From: Petrachloros mirabilis ULC683
Lineage (GTDB): Bacteria > Cyanobacteriota > Cyanobacteriia > Thermosynechococcales > Thermosynechococcaceae
DNA length: 64,000 bases
Reading direction: 5' to 3'
Assembly (NCBI RefSeq): GCF_009939295.1
Contig: NZ_WVIC01000004.1
Coordinates: 62,001-126,000 of the forward strand
This document shows, piece after piece, positions 25,038 to 33,483 of this stretch. Both the position numbers and the translations under genes were made by a program. Every line of letters starts with the position of its first letter. The stretch's first letter is position 1. Under the pieces are notes generated by a model. That model saw only the letters and a list, made by a program, of their open reading frames with translations. It was not told the origin of the DNA and ran no database searches.

Positions 25038-26343
25038 CTTAGTGGTGCAGAAAACTCAAAGGAGCTGAAAGTCTTAGAAGGCAGTCACCTTGGCAAACTC
25101 AATGCGAGAGTTCATAGCATCTCGCTTCTTGAGAGAGGCATCTCTCAGGTGGTGGATTACAGCGTGGCAAATGCCTAAACGGTGGCAGCGGTAATCTTTG
25201 ATAGCAAAGCTGATTAATGCGTCGCAACCCTATTTGCAAAAAGCTTAACCCCCTGTGGGCATGCCAATCAATGGAATTGAGCGCACCTTGAGTAATTGCC
25301 TCAATCGCAACGGAAATGGCAATAATGGTCGCAGCCGCCAGTAACATCAGGAGTCGGCTTAAAGCATCTGCATCTCTGATTCGAGAGCGAGGCAGCTTAA
25401 AGGCCGCAGACTTATAATCCTTGAAATGGGGTTCAATCCCCCCAAAGCGTTGACCATAGAGGGCAAAGGTTTGCACAGAAGGCGTTGTATCTGTAATCAC
25501 AGCCCAAGCCTCCTGAGCTATGGATAAACGAGCAGTCGCCAAATGGCATTGGATATCTCCAAGAATAGTGACATCAGTAAACAGAAAAGCTTGTTCAGGC
25601 TCTGGCAACAGGTCAGCAACTGACTCAGGTTGAGTATTGGACAACGTAATTCTCAAATCCGATTTAGCTCGAATCGCCCAAAACCATTGATGGGATCGTA
25701 GCCAGCGAATCAATTCACCATGCTCAAACCCACGGTCAGCCAATAGAGTGATTTGACAATTCGGGGGCAAAACCGCCTCAGCCGCATCCAACACTGAACA
25801 ATAGTCCGCAAAGGCAACGGTTGCACTGCCATGTTTCATCACCTTTTGAGCGATGGGAAAAGAGCGTCCTCCCCAAGCTAGACAGACCTCTATGAGACAA
25901 TATTCGTCCCACAGCATGCTCGTATCCAGGGTTAGTATCATTGCCATGCCCGCCCACGCTTGAAGGAATTGCACCAGTAAGGGAATGTAGAACGTTTCTG
26001 AGGTGATCTTGGGATTATGAACAAAGTAGCTCAGCCGCTCAAAGTGGCTACGCCCATGACATGAACGATGACTCAAATAAGTCAGCCAATGGCTTAAGCA
26101 ACCACTTTGAGATTGAAGGATGGCTGCGATGTTTTCAGCAAAAACAGTCAGGTGAAGTTTATCTTTGGGTGTGATCCATTGACTCAATTGAGTTTGCAGT
26201 TGACGATAGAGTTGAGGGGTTGACATGAGTTTGCTTTGAGTTGGAGAACTTAAGCATCACATTAAAAGCCCCTCTCTGTCACCATTGACGAATTTCAATA
26301 CTCCCTGCTGGTATGCCTTCTACGACTTTTCTGCACCACTAAG
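25038..26343 (-). mobile_element. IS4-family insertion sequence, complete
   Basis: 1,306 bp with perfect 17-bp ends: CTTAGTGGTGCAGAAAA at 25038-25054 and its reverse complement at 26327-26343. It encodes one DDE transposase. Flanks differ (intron maturase on the left, isochorismatase on the right) and no target duplication is seen, so the present junctions come from a deletion or recombination between two copies rather than a simple insertion. Confidence 0.88.
25099..26226 (-). CDS. IS4-family DDE transposase
   Basis: 375 residues, full length for the element. DDE signature: 'MILTLDTSMLWDEY' (first Asp), 'ITLLADRGFEHGELIRWL' (second Asp) and 'FGGIEPHFKDYKSAAFKLP' (Glu, with the following Y-x-K part of the IS4 YREK-like box). 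The C-terminal tail is Pro/Cys-rich. The frame has no visible lesion and both IS ends are intact, so the element may still be active. Start ATG 26224-26226 lies 100 bases inside the right end. Confidence 0.85.
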   Translation of the reverse strand: MSTPQLYRQLQTQLSQWITPKDKLHLTVFAENIAAILQSQSGCLSHWLTYLSHRSCHGRSHFERLSYFVHNPKITSETFYIPLLVQFLQAWAGMAMILTLDTSMLWDEYCLIEVCLAWGGRSFPIAQKVMKHGSATVAFADYCSVLDAAEAVLPPNCQITLLADRGFEHGELIRWLRSHQWFWAIRAKSDLRITLSNTQPESVADLLPEPEQAFLFTDVTILGDIQCHLATARLSIAQEAWAVITDTTPSVQTFALYGQRFGGIEPHFKDYKSAAFKLPRSRIRDADALSRLLMLLAAATIIAISVAIEAITQGALNSIDWHAHRGLSFLQIGLRRINQLCYQRLPLPPFRHLPRCNPPPERCLSQEARCYELSH

Positions 26344-26600
26344 CCACAAGTGTGTGCTTGGTGTATCCAGTGCTCAGTGCGATCGCAGCAGGATATCAAG
26401 TTCAAGCTGTCATGGATGCTTCTGGATCGCCTTCCAAGCTAGCAGAAGATGTTTCCTGGCGACGAATGGAAAATGCTGGTGCGATTTTGACAGCTACTGA
26501 TTTAGTGATTGCTGAATTAGGGCAGGATTGGAGTACATCTGTAGGCAGTCAACTCATTCAAGTGTTATTTCAGCATGTATTACCCTCGATCTCTGCCTAG
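26344..26600 (+). pseudogene. Isochorismatase-family hydrolase, C-terminal fragment
   Basis: About 85 residues beginning right at the IS4 end: 'TSVCLVYPVLSAIAAGYQVQ' contains the catalytic Cys region, followed by 'VMDASGSPSKLAEDVSWRRM' and 'TATDLVIAELGQDW'. This matches YcaC-like cysteine hydrolases of the isochorismatase superfamily. The N-terminal half with the catalytic Asp and Lys was removed by the IS. The stop at 26598-26600 lies 86 bases before a good attC site on the same strand, so this was probably an integron cassette gene. Confidence 0.78.
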
Positions 26601-26686
26601 CTTGATTTCCGCTCAATTAAATTAATCGAGTTGTCGGCAGATAGCACCATCCTTCAGTTATTGAGCTTGTCGTTCACAAAAGCGCC

Positions 26687-26773
26687 GCATAACAATTCGC
26701 TTGGAGCGGATTGTCGAAAGATCTTGGTCTTAAGGTCAGGGTTATTTGCAGCCGCTCAAGCGAACCGTTAGGC
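26687..26773 (+). other. Integron attC recombination site
   Basis: GCATAAC at 26687-26693 and GTTAGGC at 26767-26773 are the R'' and R' boxes. Inside, TTCGCTTG-G-AGCGG on the left pairs with the reverse complement of CCGCTCAAGCGAA on the right: 8 + 5 paired bases with one extra G on one strand. That unpaired base is the extrahelical base by which integron integrases recognise the folded bottom strand. The palindrome extends outward through AAAAGCGCC. No intI gene is visible in the window. Confidence 0.85.
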
Positions 26774-26835
26774 GCTTTTCCAAATTTTTTTATCCTTGGG
26801 TCGTAACCAGCAACGTTATGGGTTACACTCAATGA

Positions 26836-27112
26836 ATGATAGTCAGTTTCAAGCATCGAGGACTAGAGCAGTTCTTTGAGTTAGGAAGCACCCGAGGTAT
26901 TCAAGCAAACCATGCTAAGCGGATTCGGATGATTCTAGCTCGCCTCAATGCTGCGACTTCACCGCAAGACATGAATTTGCCTGGATTGGCACTTCATGAA
27001 CTGGCGGGACAACGTAAAGAAACCTGGTCAAAGAGTATCTGGAAACTGGCGGATCACATTTACCTTTGACGGTGCTGATGCTTGTGATGTTGATCTTGAG
27101 GACTACCACTGA
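26836..27112 (+). pseudogene. HigB/RelE-family toxin, frameshifted
   Basis: The first 66 codons read 'MIVSFKHRGLEQFFELGS' and 'MNLPGLALHELAGQRKETWS', typical of HigB (RelE/ParE fold) mRNA interferases. Near 27035 the frame slips; reading on in the next frame gives 'RVSGNWRITFTFDGADACDV' and 'LEDYH' to TGA 27110-27112, the conserved end of the family. A one-base insertion or two-base loss explains it. Toxin activity is therefore probably lost. Its start is 63 bases after an attC site and its stop overlaps higA, as expected for a TA cassette. Confidence 0.82.
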
Positions 27113-27194
27113 TGAAAATGCATAATCCGCCACATCCTGGTGAAGTTCTTAAAGAACTTTGTATCGAACCTCTGAATCTGACCGTGACTGAGGC
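27112..27194 (+). pseudogene. HigA antitoxin, 5' fragment
   Basis: ATG 27112 overlaps the higB stop (TGATG). About 27 residues, '[20 protein letters not shown]' then 'LTVTEA', are the start of HigA-type Xre antitoxins. The gene is cut at 27195 by the left end of an ISAs1-family element. The rest of the helix-turn-helix is not found on the other side of the IS. Because the toxin is also broken, loss of the antitoxin would be tolerated. Confidence 0.8.
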
Positions 27195-28407
27195 CAGGGT
27201 TATTTCATTCTAGACAGGTAGGCTAAGATTCTTGTATAGTAGGGCATTCGCCGAAAGGAAACCCTCCCGCCAAGGACATCTCCCGCCATGAGTACCCTCG
27301 CCATTGTCGAAGCATTTCGAGACTTACCCGACACCCGCCGCGAAGCCGGACGTCGCCATGAATTAGCCTTGTGTTTAGCACTGTTCACCTTGGCGGTTAG
27401 TGCCGGATGCCGTGGCTTTTTGGCAATGGGGGACTGGTTAAACAGTTATCGAGACGAGTTGGTCGAGTGGTTTGCGCCGCCCAAAAACCGATTACCGTCG
27501 TATAGTACGATTCGGCGGGCGCTCTTGAAGTTAGACTACGCCGCCTATAGTCATTGTCTGGCAAACTTTTTTGAAATTGAGCCGTTGGCCGGGAAGACCA
27601 TCGCCCTTGACGGCAAGACCTTACGGGGGTCATATAACGCCGAGACACCCGCGAGCAAGGCCGACCCCCATCAGGCGATCCAATTGGTGAGCGTGTATGT
27701 GGTGGAACGGGGGTTGATTTTACCGGTTCAACCCGTTGATAAGAAGAGTAATGAAATCACCGCATTGCCCCCTGTACTCAAGGAACTGGCCCATCGAGGC
27801 GTGGTCTTTGCCTTTGATGCCCTCAATACCCAAAAAAAACTTGTGTACAGATAATCGCTTCCGGGAATCATTACTTGGGTGTCCTCAAAGGGAATCATGG
27901 CAACTTTCTCAAGGCCATTAAGGGGCAATTTCAGGCTCAAGAGTCAGTTCACACCGTCGAACAGGGGCATGGACGGGTGGAGCGTCGCAGTGTCAGCGTG
28001 TTTCGTGAGGTTGACTTACTTCCCGGTGCCCAGGAATGGGCTGCTCTGAAAACAGTGATTCGGGTGAAGCGCTATCGTCATATCCTCAAAGGTGGCTATA
28101 TCTTGATTAAAAAGCCGACAACCCACTATTACATTAGCTCGTTAGATGAGAGTGCCCAAGACTTTGGCCAACGGATACGAGAATATTGGCAGGTAGAGAA
28201 TAAGGTGCATTATGTACGCGATGTCACCCAAGGAGAAGATGCATCGAGAATACGGGTTGAGCCACTACCGAATATATTGGCTATAGCTCGAAATCTAGCC
28301 CTAAATTTGTATCGAGACCATGGCTGTACCAATATGGCGCAAGCCCAACCCAAGGCAGGGAAAGGTCTCAACTTCCTTAAATCTCTTTTTGGAATGAAAT
28401 AGCCCTG
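27195..28407 (+). mobile_element. ISAs1-family insertion sequence
   Basis: 1,213 bp with 16-bp ends differing at one base: CAGGGTTATTTCATTC at the left and the complement of CAGGGCTATTTCATTC at the right. It carries one transposase gene split by a frameshift. No target duplication is seen, and higA does not continue to the right, so the far flank was altered later. Confidence 0.85.
27288..28402 (+). pseudogene. ISAs1-family transposase split by a -1 frameshift at an A8 run
   Basis: Two frames together make a complete ~370-residue DDE transposase. The first (27288-27854) contains 'GKTIALDGKTLRGSYN' and 'VVFAFDALNTQKK'; the second (to TAG 28400-28402) continues 'NHYLGVLKGNHGNFLKAI' and 'YWQVENKVHYVRDVTQGED'. 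The break is exactly at eight adenines (27832-27839), read in the zero frame as AAA AAA followed by C, a classic slippery site. It may be a polymerase slip that killed the gene or a site allowing -1 ribosomal frameshifting. This IS family is normally encoded in one frame, which favours mutation. Confidence 0.8.
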
Positions 28408-28488
28408 TATATAAGCCAAGCGAGTGTCCATCGAATCGGGGAAATGGGCTAGGGCGACCTAACGGGAGATAGATTTTGAAAAATCTTC

Positions 28489-30885
28489 TTAAAAATCGAC
28501 AGATTCTTCTTGACTGGGGTCAGACTCTTCTAACTGCTCCAGCATATCCTGATGCTGTCGTGGAATAGCCTGGTGGCCAGCCTGGAAGGGGTTTGCCGGT
28601 GCTCCAAATCGAACCACAACAGAAAACGTATGATCCTGAGTCGTTAGTGAATTCCCCCCCGAATCAAGACCAATATCATAGCGGTTATTAGACCAGAGAA
28701 AATTCAGCGACGGATGGTTGGGTTGCCGTCCCAGCCGTAGATTTACGCCTGCCCCCACCCTGGAAAAACTTAGGTTTTTATTGAGCGGACTGTAGTAGGC
28801 AAACAATCGCGCATAGGGATGCATTTGCCAGCGGGTCGTGAGCGTAACGCTAGATTCCCGGGAGTTGGGCAGCACATCCCCGACTACCCCAACGACCCCA
28901 AAATCAAAATCACGAAAATTGGCCTGGGCATTGAGGCTAACCGCGCTGGCGTCATTATTAATCACAAACTGATCGATATTGGTATCGCGGTCAATGGCGT
29001 AGTTGAGTCCAGCCCCAAAAGTTAACGTAAAGTCACGGGATAGCTGCGTGCGCTTACGAACATTAGCCTCAATCGAACTGAAGTAGTCAGGATCAGGATT
29101 GGTATAGCCAATCCCAGCGAACTGAAACCGCCAACCACTTGGGGTCTCACGGGTATAGTCTGCCCCCACGTAGGCTTTGAGATCAGAACTGGTAATCAGC
29201 CCCGTGTAATAGCGAAACACATCTTCAGCCCCAGTGAAGTTGCCACTGAAGCTAATGTGAGGAACATAATTGGTCAGCTCCGTAAAGCGCCTCACCTGCG
29301 TTTGCTCGCCATCTTGCTCAAACGCAGTCACGTAGACCTGCGTATAGAAATTGAGTATATCGGTGGGATCAACCTGAAAGATTTCATCCGGTGAGGCAAT
29401 TACAACTGGAAGGTTAATATCGACATCTTCTAAGGCATCTAACCCCCCACCTTCAGCACCAATCGGGCCAACTTGACTGGTGGGGTCGTCGCCCGTAAGC
29501 CGGAGTGCTGATGACTCGGTAATGGAGCGGCGAACCACCGGAGACAGCCCCACCCACACACTATTAAAGTGCCCCCAGGGAACGTCCCGTTGGGTGCGAA
29601 TTTCGTCTAGCTCAAGGCTTCTGGCTCGCCCTAAGCCTCCTTGGTAAACCGTGTAGCTATTGGTCGGCAGACGAGTGTTGTTAGCTGCCGTAAACAAGTT
29701 GCGATTAATATTGCGGTTGGGCGGATTTTCTCCCCCTTCCAGGCGAGGGACAGCATCTGGCAATAACCAGGCCGCTGGATGCCACAGGGTCGATGACAAA
29801 AAATTGTCATTCGGTGCCACAATGGCTAATCCACGAATCGTGCGACCCAGAACAGCTTCTCGATCATTGGCTTTGACCACCTGCCGTACCTGGGAAAAAA
29901 TGCCGACCGGATATTCCCGAAAATCTTCCTGTCGTCTGATTTCAGTGGTTTCTGATTGACTGCTGCCAAAGGTGGTGCCCGTATTGGGAAAGGTGAGATC
30001 AAGGCCAATCGGTGGCTCAAGCCCCCCCTGAAACCCTGGCTGACGGGTCAACTCAATATCTTCGGGTGAGACCACATCCCCGATGCTAGAGGTGACAAAA
30101 AAGCGCGTGGGAAACAAGGTTGCAGGCTCCAGGCTATCGAGATCGGTCACCAGTCCTGGGGTAAAGGTGCAAAATTGATCCGAGCTTAGCCCAGGAAACA
30201 CGCAGGCTCCGGTCAGGGACAGTTGCAGCTGGATGCCGAGTGCCGTCACCGGCTCAATAGTGGTGGTGGTTACTTCCCGCTCTCGGCGAAAGGTGCGCAG
30301 TTGCAAGTAGGAAGCACGCTGATCTTGAATCAGCACGTTGTCTTGAATGCCCTCTCGCACTTGCCCGTGGAGGCGCACCAGGGCATTGATATTGGGGTTA
30401 GTGGAGCGATCGGTGCCAAAGTTAACCCCTGGCTCTAGCTCCCATTGGGTGCGGTGGGTAATTGTGGCACCATTCAACGGCAGGGTCGTAGAGATCGGGC
30501 TGACACTATCTGGGTCAGAGGGTTGTAATTCAGTGGAAATAGGCTTGGGGTCTTCTGGATCTGGCTGTGGCTGCTCAGGAGCTTCAGGGGCAACTTCAAA
30601 CTCATCCGGCGGCGAGATTTGAGGCGACCCAAACGGCTCGAAGGGCGGCACAAGTTCTTCTGGAAATCGTAAGTCGTTAGCGCTAGGTGGACGGGGGGTG
30701 CGCGCCACTGGAGGCTCTAAAACCAGGTCTTCAGCAGATTGAGAAATGATTGTTTTTTTGCCATTTAAGCTCTCGGTTGGAGCTGTAATTTTCTCAATTG
30801 CAGTAGCAGAACTGGCTCCGCACAAAGCCAACAGGGTGATAAATTTGACACAGAGTAAATGAAGTAGAAAGACGTAAACTTTCAC
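28489..30885 (-). CDS. Large exported protein with probable C-terminal outer-membrane beta-barrel
   Basis: 798 residues; start GTG 30883-30885 with AGGAG nine bases upstream. An N-terminal signal sequence ('LLHLLCVKFITLLALCGASS') leads into a Pro/Glu-rich linker (~60-130), a ~470-residue middle region without recognisable motifs, and a final ~250 residues of alternating hydrophobic strands ending in short acidic residues ('FTLTFGAGLNYAIDRDT', 'SSVTLTTRWQMHPYARLFAY', 'HTFSVVVRFGAP'). This looks like an outer-membrane barrel. It is last in a same-strand series with three other exported-protein genes. I do not recognise a named family; transport of, or anchoring for, those neighbours is only an inference. 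Confidence 0.65.
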   Translation of the reverse strand: MKVYVFLLHLLCVKFITLLALCGASSATAIEKITAPTESLNGKKTIISQSAEDLVLEPPVARTPRPPSANDLRFPEELVPPFEPFGSPQISPPDEFEVAPEAPEQPQPDPEDPKPISTELQPSDPDSVSPISTTLPLNGATITHRTQWELEPGVNFGTDRSTNPNINALVRLHGQVREGIQDNVLIQDQRASYLQLRTFRREREVTTTTIEPVTALGIQLQLSLTGACVFPGLSSDQFCTFTPGLVTDLDSLEPATLFPTRFFVTSSIGDVVSPEDIELTRQPGFQGGLEPPIGLDLTFPNTGTTFGSSQSETTEIRRQEDFREYPVGIFSQVRQVVKANDREAVLGRTIRGLAIVAPNDNFLSSTLWHPAAWLLPDAVPRLEGGENPPNRNINRNLFTAANNTRLPTNSYTVYQGGLGRARSLELDEIRTQRDVPWGHFNSVWVGLSPVVRRSITESSALRLTGDDPTSQVGPIGAEGGGLDALEDVDINLPVVIASPDEIFQVDPTDILNFYTQVYVTAFEQDGEQTQVRRFTELTNYVPHISFSGNFTGAEDVFRYYTGLITSSDLKAYVGADYTRETPSGWRFQFAGIGYTNPDPDYFSSIEANVRKRTQLSRDFTLTFGAGLNYAIDRDTNIDQFVINNDASAVSLNAQANFRDFDFGVVGVVGDVLPNSRESSVTLTTRWQMHPYARLFAYYSPLNKNLSFSRVGAGVNLRLGRQPNHPSLNFLWSNNRYDIGLDSGGNSLTTQDHTFSVVVRFGAPANPFQAGHQAIPRQHQDMLEQLEESDPSQEESVDF

Positions 30886-31552
30886 TCGTCATCTCCTACC
30901 ATATTTTTTATTCTTATTAAGCCAAGTTCGACATCTTCTATGATTCAACTTGTGTACACACCGTGGCTGAGAGAAGGGATCCGATCATCTTTCCGATTCC
31001 CTCTCCCCTTGGGCTACTCAGTACACACAAGTCTTCGGTTGTATTATCCAACACGCCTCGCCCCCTAAATCCCCCATTACGGGGGACTTTGAGGAGCTGA
31101 TTCCCCCCAGAGGTAGGGGGCAATGCAGCATTTTGGGTTCGACTTTGAGAGGTGTGTACTGAGTTACCCTTTGGGAGAGGGGAGTTGATTCACCCCCCTG
31201 TTTCCCCTAGTCCTCTCCCAGAGGGCTAGGATGTACACACAAATCTTAAAAGGATGATTACAAGCCTCTAACATCCTTACACTCGCCCCCCTGCCCCCCA
31301 ATTTGGGGGGTTCTGAATATCTCACAGTCCCCCAGAATGGGGGATGTAGGGGGCGAATGCAGGGTGGAATGGTTTTCCCAGGCTTCTGTGTACACCCTAG
31401 CCCTCTCCCAGTGGACTAGGGTGTAGATGCTTAGTGGCTTCTCTTTGAGTGGGCTTTTGACTGAGAAGTGTTATCAGTCAAACAGTCTCATATTGAAGCG
31501 CAGCTTGGCTTTCTTTAACAGTTGTGAAAACCTTCAGTCTTCACTGTCATCA
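30886..31552. other. Spacer with C/G-rich repeats
   Basis: No gene. It holds 'GTACACAC'-bounded segments with CCCCCTAAATCCCCC-type hairpins (about 31055-31125 and 31262-31388) and corresponds, base for base in long stretches, to the spacer at 32840-33480. It separates the barrel gene from the first exported paralogue, so these may not form one transcript. Confidence 0.6.
31262..31388. repeat. C/G-rich dispersed repeat
   Basis: Contains TCGCCCCCCTGCCCCCCAAT and GGGGGATGTAGGGGGCGAAT as facing halves, with weak AAGCCT/AGGCTT ends. Same family as the copies at 11141, 33286 and 45147. Confidence 0.65.
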
Positions 31553-32485
31553 CTAGTCGTAGTCAACACGAACGTCAGCATCATTGGTACCATCAACACC
31601 AGCATCCGACTGACCCTGATCGCCGAGGATACCCCCTTCTCCAAAAGTACCGATAGATACGAAGAAGGAGCCAATTCCTCTAGGATTGGCCGCAGCCGTA
31701 GAAGAGGCAATATCAGAATCATAGCTAGAGTTGTTTATGGCAGTTTCATCCCCTTGTGTCAAAAAATGAGCCGTGGTTGCAGAGCTAATGGTGGAGTTGG
31801 AAAAGGCACTCCCAGTTCCGTCGGCATTGATAGCCGCACCCACGGTAATGTTGTCATAGAAGAAGGCTTGTATCTGACCCGATTGTTCTGGAAGATCGAT
31901 ATCGCCGGACGAGGTATCTCCCCTACCACCTGTGGCAGCGACAGTGGCAGCAATATTTGCACCGGGCTCAGGTGTAATCGACGAGTAGGAGGCATTAATC
32001 TCGATGTCGTCTTCTCCCAAGACACCCACATCTAACAATTCAAAGGGGACATCCTCACCGACGGTTCCCTCAAACTTTGCCTCTCCGGTCAAGCCAATGG
32101 CCACGGCGAAGCCTGACAGTGGCAAGGAGTTGGCTACAGCGGTGGAGGAGGCAATATCAGAGCGGTGGAAAGATCTGCTTTCTCCATCGATAACCAGTCC
32201 TGTGTTGTCGATGAAAGTATTTCGAAGAGATGTGGAGCTAATGGTGGAGTTGGAAAAGGCACTGCCATCCCCAGATAAATTGACAGCAGCACCGACGGTG
32301 ATGTTTTCAAAGGTTGTGCTGAGATTGGCACTCTGGGAACCCAGATTAAAGTTACCCTCTAAAGTACTTTCGTTACCCGTTGCAGTGACCGTGGCAGCAA
32401 TGTTTTGAGCATTTGTAGGGTTGACTGTCAAGAGACAAGCTGAGGTGCTGGCTAAGACAGCACTGGCAATGAAGAGTTTATTCAT
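31553..32485 (-). CDS. Exported two-repeat protein, paralogue 1
   Basis: 310 residues. A signal peptide ('LFIASAVLASTSACLL', cleavage near 'TNAQ') is followed by two related ~140-residue units. Each has the order 'NIAATV-ATG', a spacer, 'ENITVGAA-N', 'SAFSNSTISS', 'SDIASSTA-AN' and a Gly-rich 'IG-GE' turn. The composition is rich in Ser, Thr, Asn, Ala, Gly and Asp, with almost no Cys, Trp or Lys in the mature part. That suggests a beta-rich extracellular or fibre-forming protein. A 298-residue paralogue is encoded just upstream; both have AAGGA ribosome sites. I recognise no family name. Confidence 0.7.
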   Translation of the reverse strand: MNKLFIASAVLASTSACLLTVNPTNAQNIAATVTATGNESTLEGNFNLGSQSANLSTTFENITVGAAVNLSGDGSAFSNSTISSTSLRNTFIDNTGLVIDGESRSFHRSDIASSTAVANSLPLSGFAVAIGLTGEAKFEGTVGEDVPFELLDVGVLGEDDIEINASYSSITPEPGANIAATVAATGGRGDTSSGDIDLPEQSGQIQAFFYDNITVGAAINADGTGSAFSNSTISSATTAHFLTQGDETAINNSSYDSDIASSTAAANPRGIGSFFVSIGTFGEGGILGDQGQSDAGVDGTNDADVRVDYD

Positions 32486-33483
32486 GATTTCAATCCTTGA
32501 TAGACAATTACTAAGAGTTCTGTCGTCTTTTAGGAGTGAAAAAGATTGAAGGATGTATCTTTAATCTCCTCGTCTAAATACACTCATAACATAAATTACC
32601 AAAAAAGTTAAATCATTAATTATCTTAATGACTAAATTCTAGGACTTTAAAATTTTATATAAATTTAAGATTAAATTTTGAATATAGAAATCATCAGATT
32701 GACTCACAAATTCCGCAGACAAAGTATTCAAAAATCTTCAAATGAGAACTTTTGAATATAAAGAGCTGTAGATGGACAGTGATTTGTCTACTGGGTGAGT
32801 TGAGGCACCCTTCGTGAATTAACTCGATAAGACACCGATTGTATGCACACCGTAGCTGAGAGAGGGGAGCCAATCCACCTTTCCGGTTTTCTCTTTCCTT
32901 GGGCTACTCAGTACACACAAGTTTTCGGTTGTATTATTCACCCTGTCTCGCCCCCTAAATCCCCCATTCTGGGGGACTTTGAGCATCAAGACTTAGGACT
33001 CGATCGCCCCAGCAATCTGCTGGAGAATTTGGCCTCCGTTTGAGATGACTTCTCTGTTGCGAAACCGCATCACTTGATGACCCAGGTGATTCAGGCTCTA
33101 CCTTCGGGCAGTATCATACTCGACTGGCGATCATGAACCTCGCCATCGACTTCAATAATCAGTTGGTGCTGAGGACAATAAAAATCGACAATGAAGGACT
33201 CAACTGGATGCTGACGGCGAAACTTTACCATGCTTTACATTTACTCCCCAACTCGAATTCTGGAGGACTTCAGGGTAATCAAAGTCCCCCAGAATGGGGG
33301 ATTTAGGGGGCGAATGCAGCATTTTGGGTTCGACTCAGAGATGTGTGTACTTAGTAGCCCTTTAGGGGAGGGCTAGGGTAAGAGTTTTTGGTTAAGAAGG
33401 TTTGGTAGTCAAGCAGTCTTATATTAAAGCGAAGCTTGGCTTTCTTTAACTGTTGTGAAAACCTTCAGTCTTCACTGTCATCA
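32486..33483. other. Spacer between the duplicated genes
   Basis: About 1 kb: the A/T-rich upstream region of paralogue 1 (32486-32830), a C/G-rich repeat at 32945-32990, the DUF559 remnant, another C/G repeat half at 33280-33320, and sequence matching the 3' flank of paralogue 1. The promoter of paralogue 1 is expected in 32520-32720; no clean -35/-10 pair can be fixed. Confidence 0.5.
32998..33230 (-). pseudogene. DUF559 (very-short-patch-repair-like) nuclease remnant
   Basis: Minus-strand reading gives 'KFRRQHPVESFIVDFYCPQ' and 'HQLIIEVDGEVHDRQ', the core of DUF559 proteins related to Vsr endonucleases. After two frame changes it continues 'LNHLGHQVMRFRNREV' and 'NGGQILQQIAGAIES'. At least two frameshifts and no start remain, so it is a dead copy sitting in the spacer of the second duplication unit only. 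Confidence 0.75.

Larger units (their letters stand above)
30938..32830. repeat. Tandem duplication, unit 1
   Basis: Unit 1 comprises spacer, exported-protein gene and ~340 bases upstream of it. It matches unit 2 (32838-34710) throughout: the spacer from 'ACACACCGTGGCTGAGAGA' onward, the gene, and the A/T-rich upstream region containing 'GTGAAAAAGATTGAAGGATG'. Boundaries are approximate. Confidence 0.75.
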
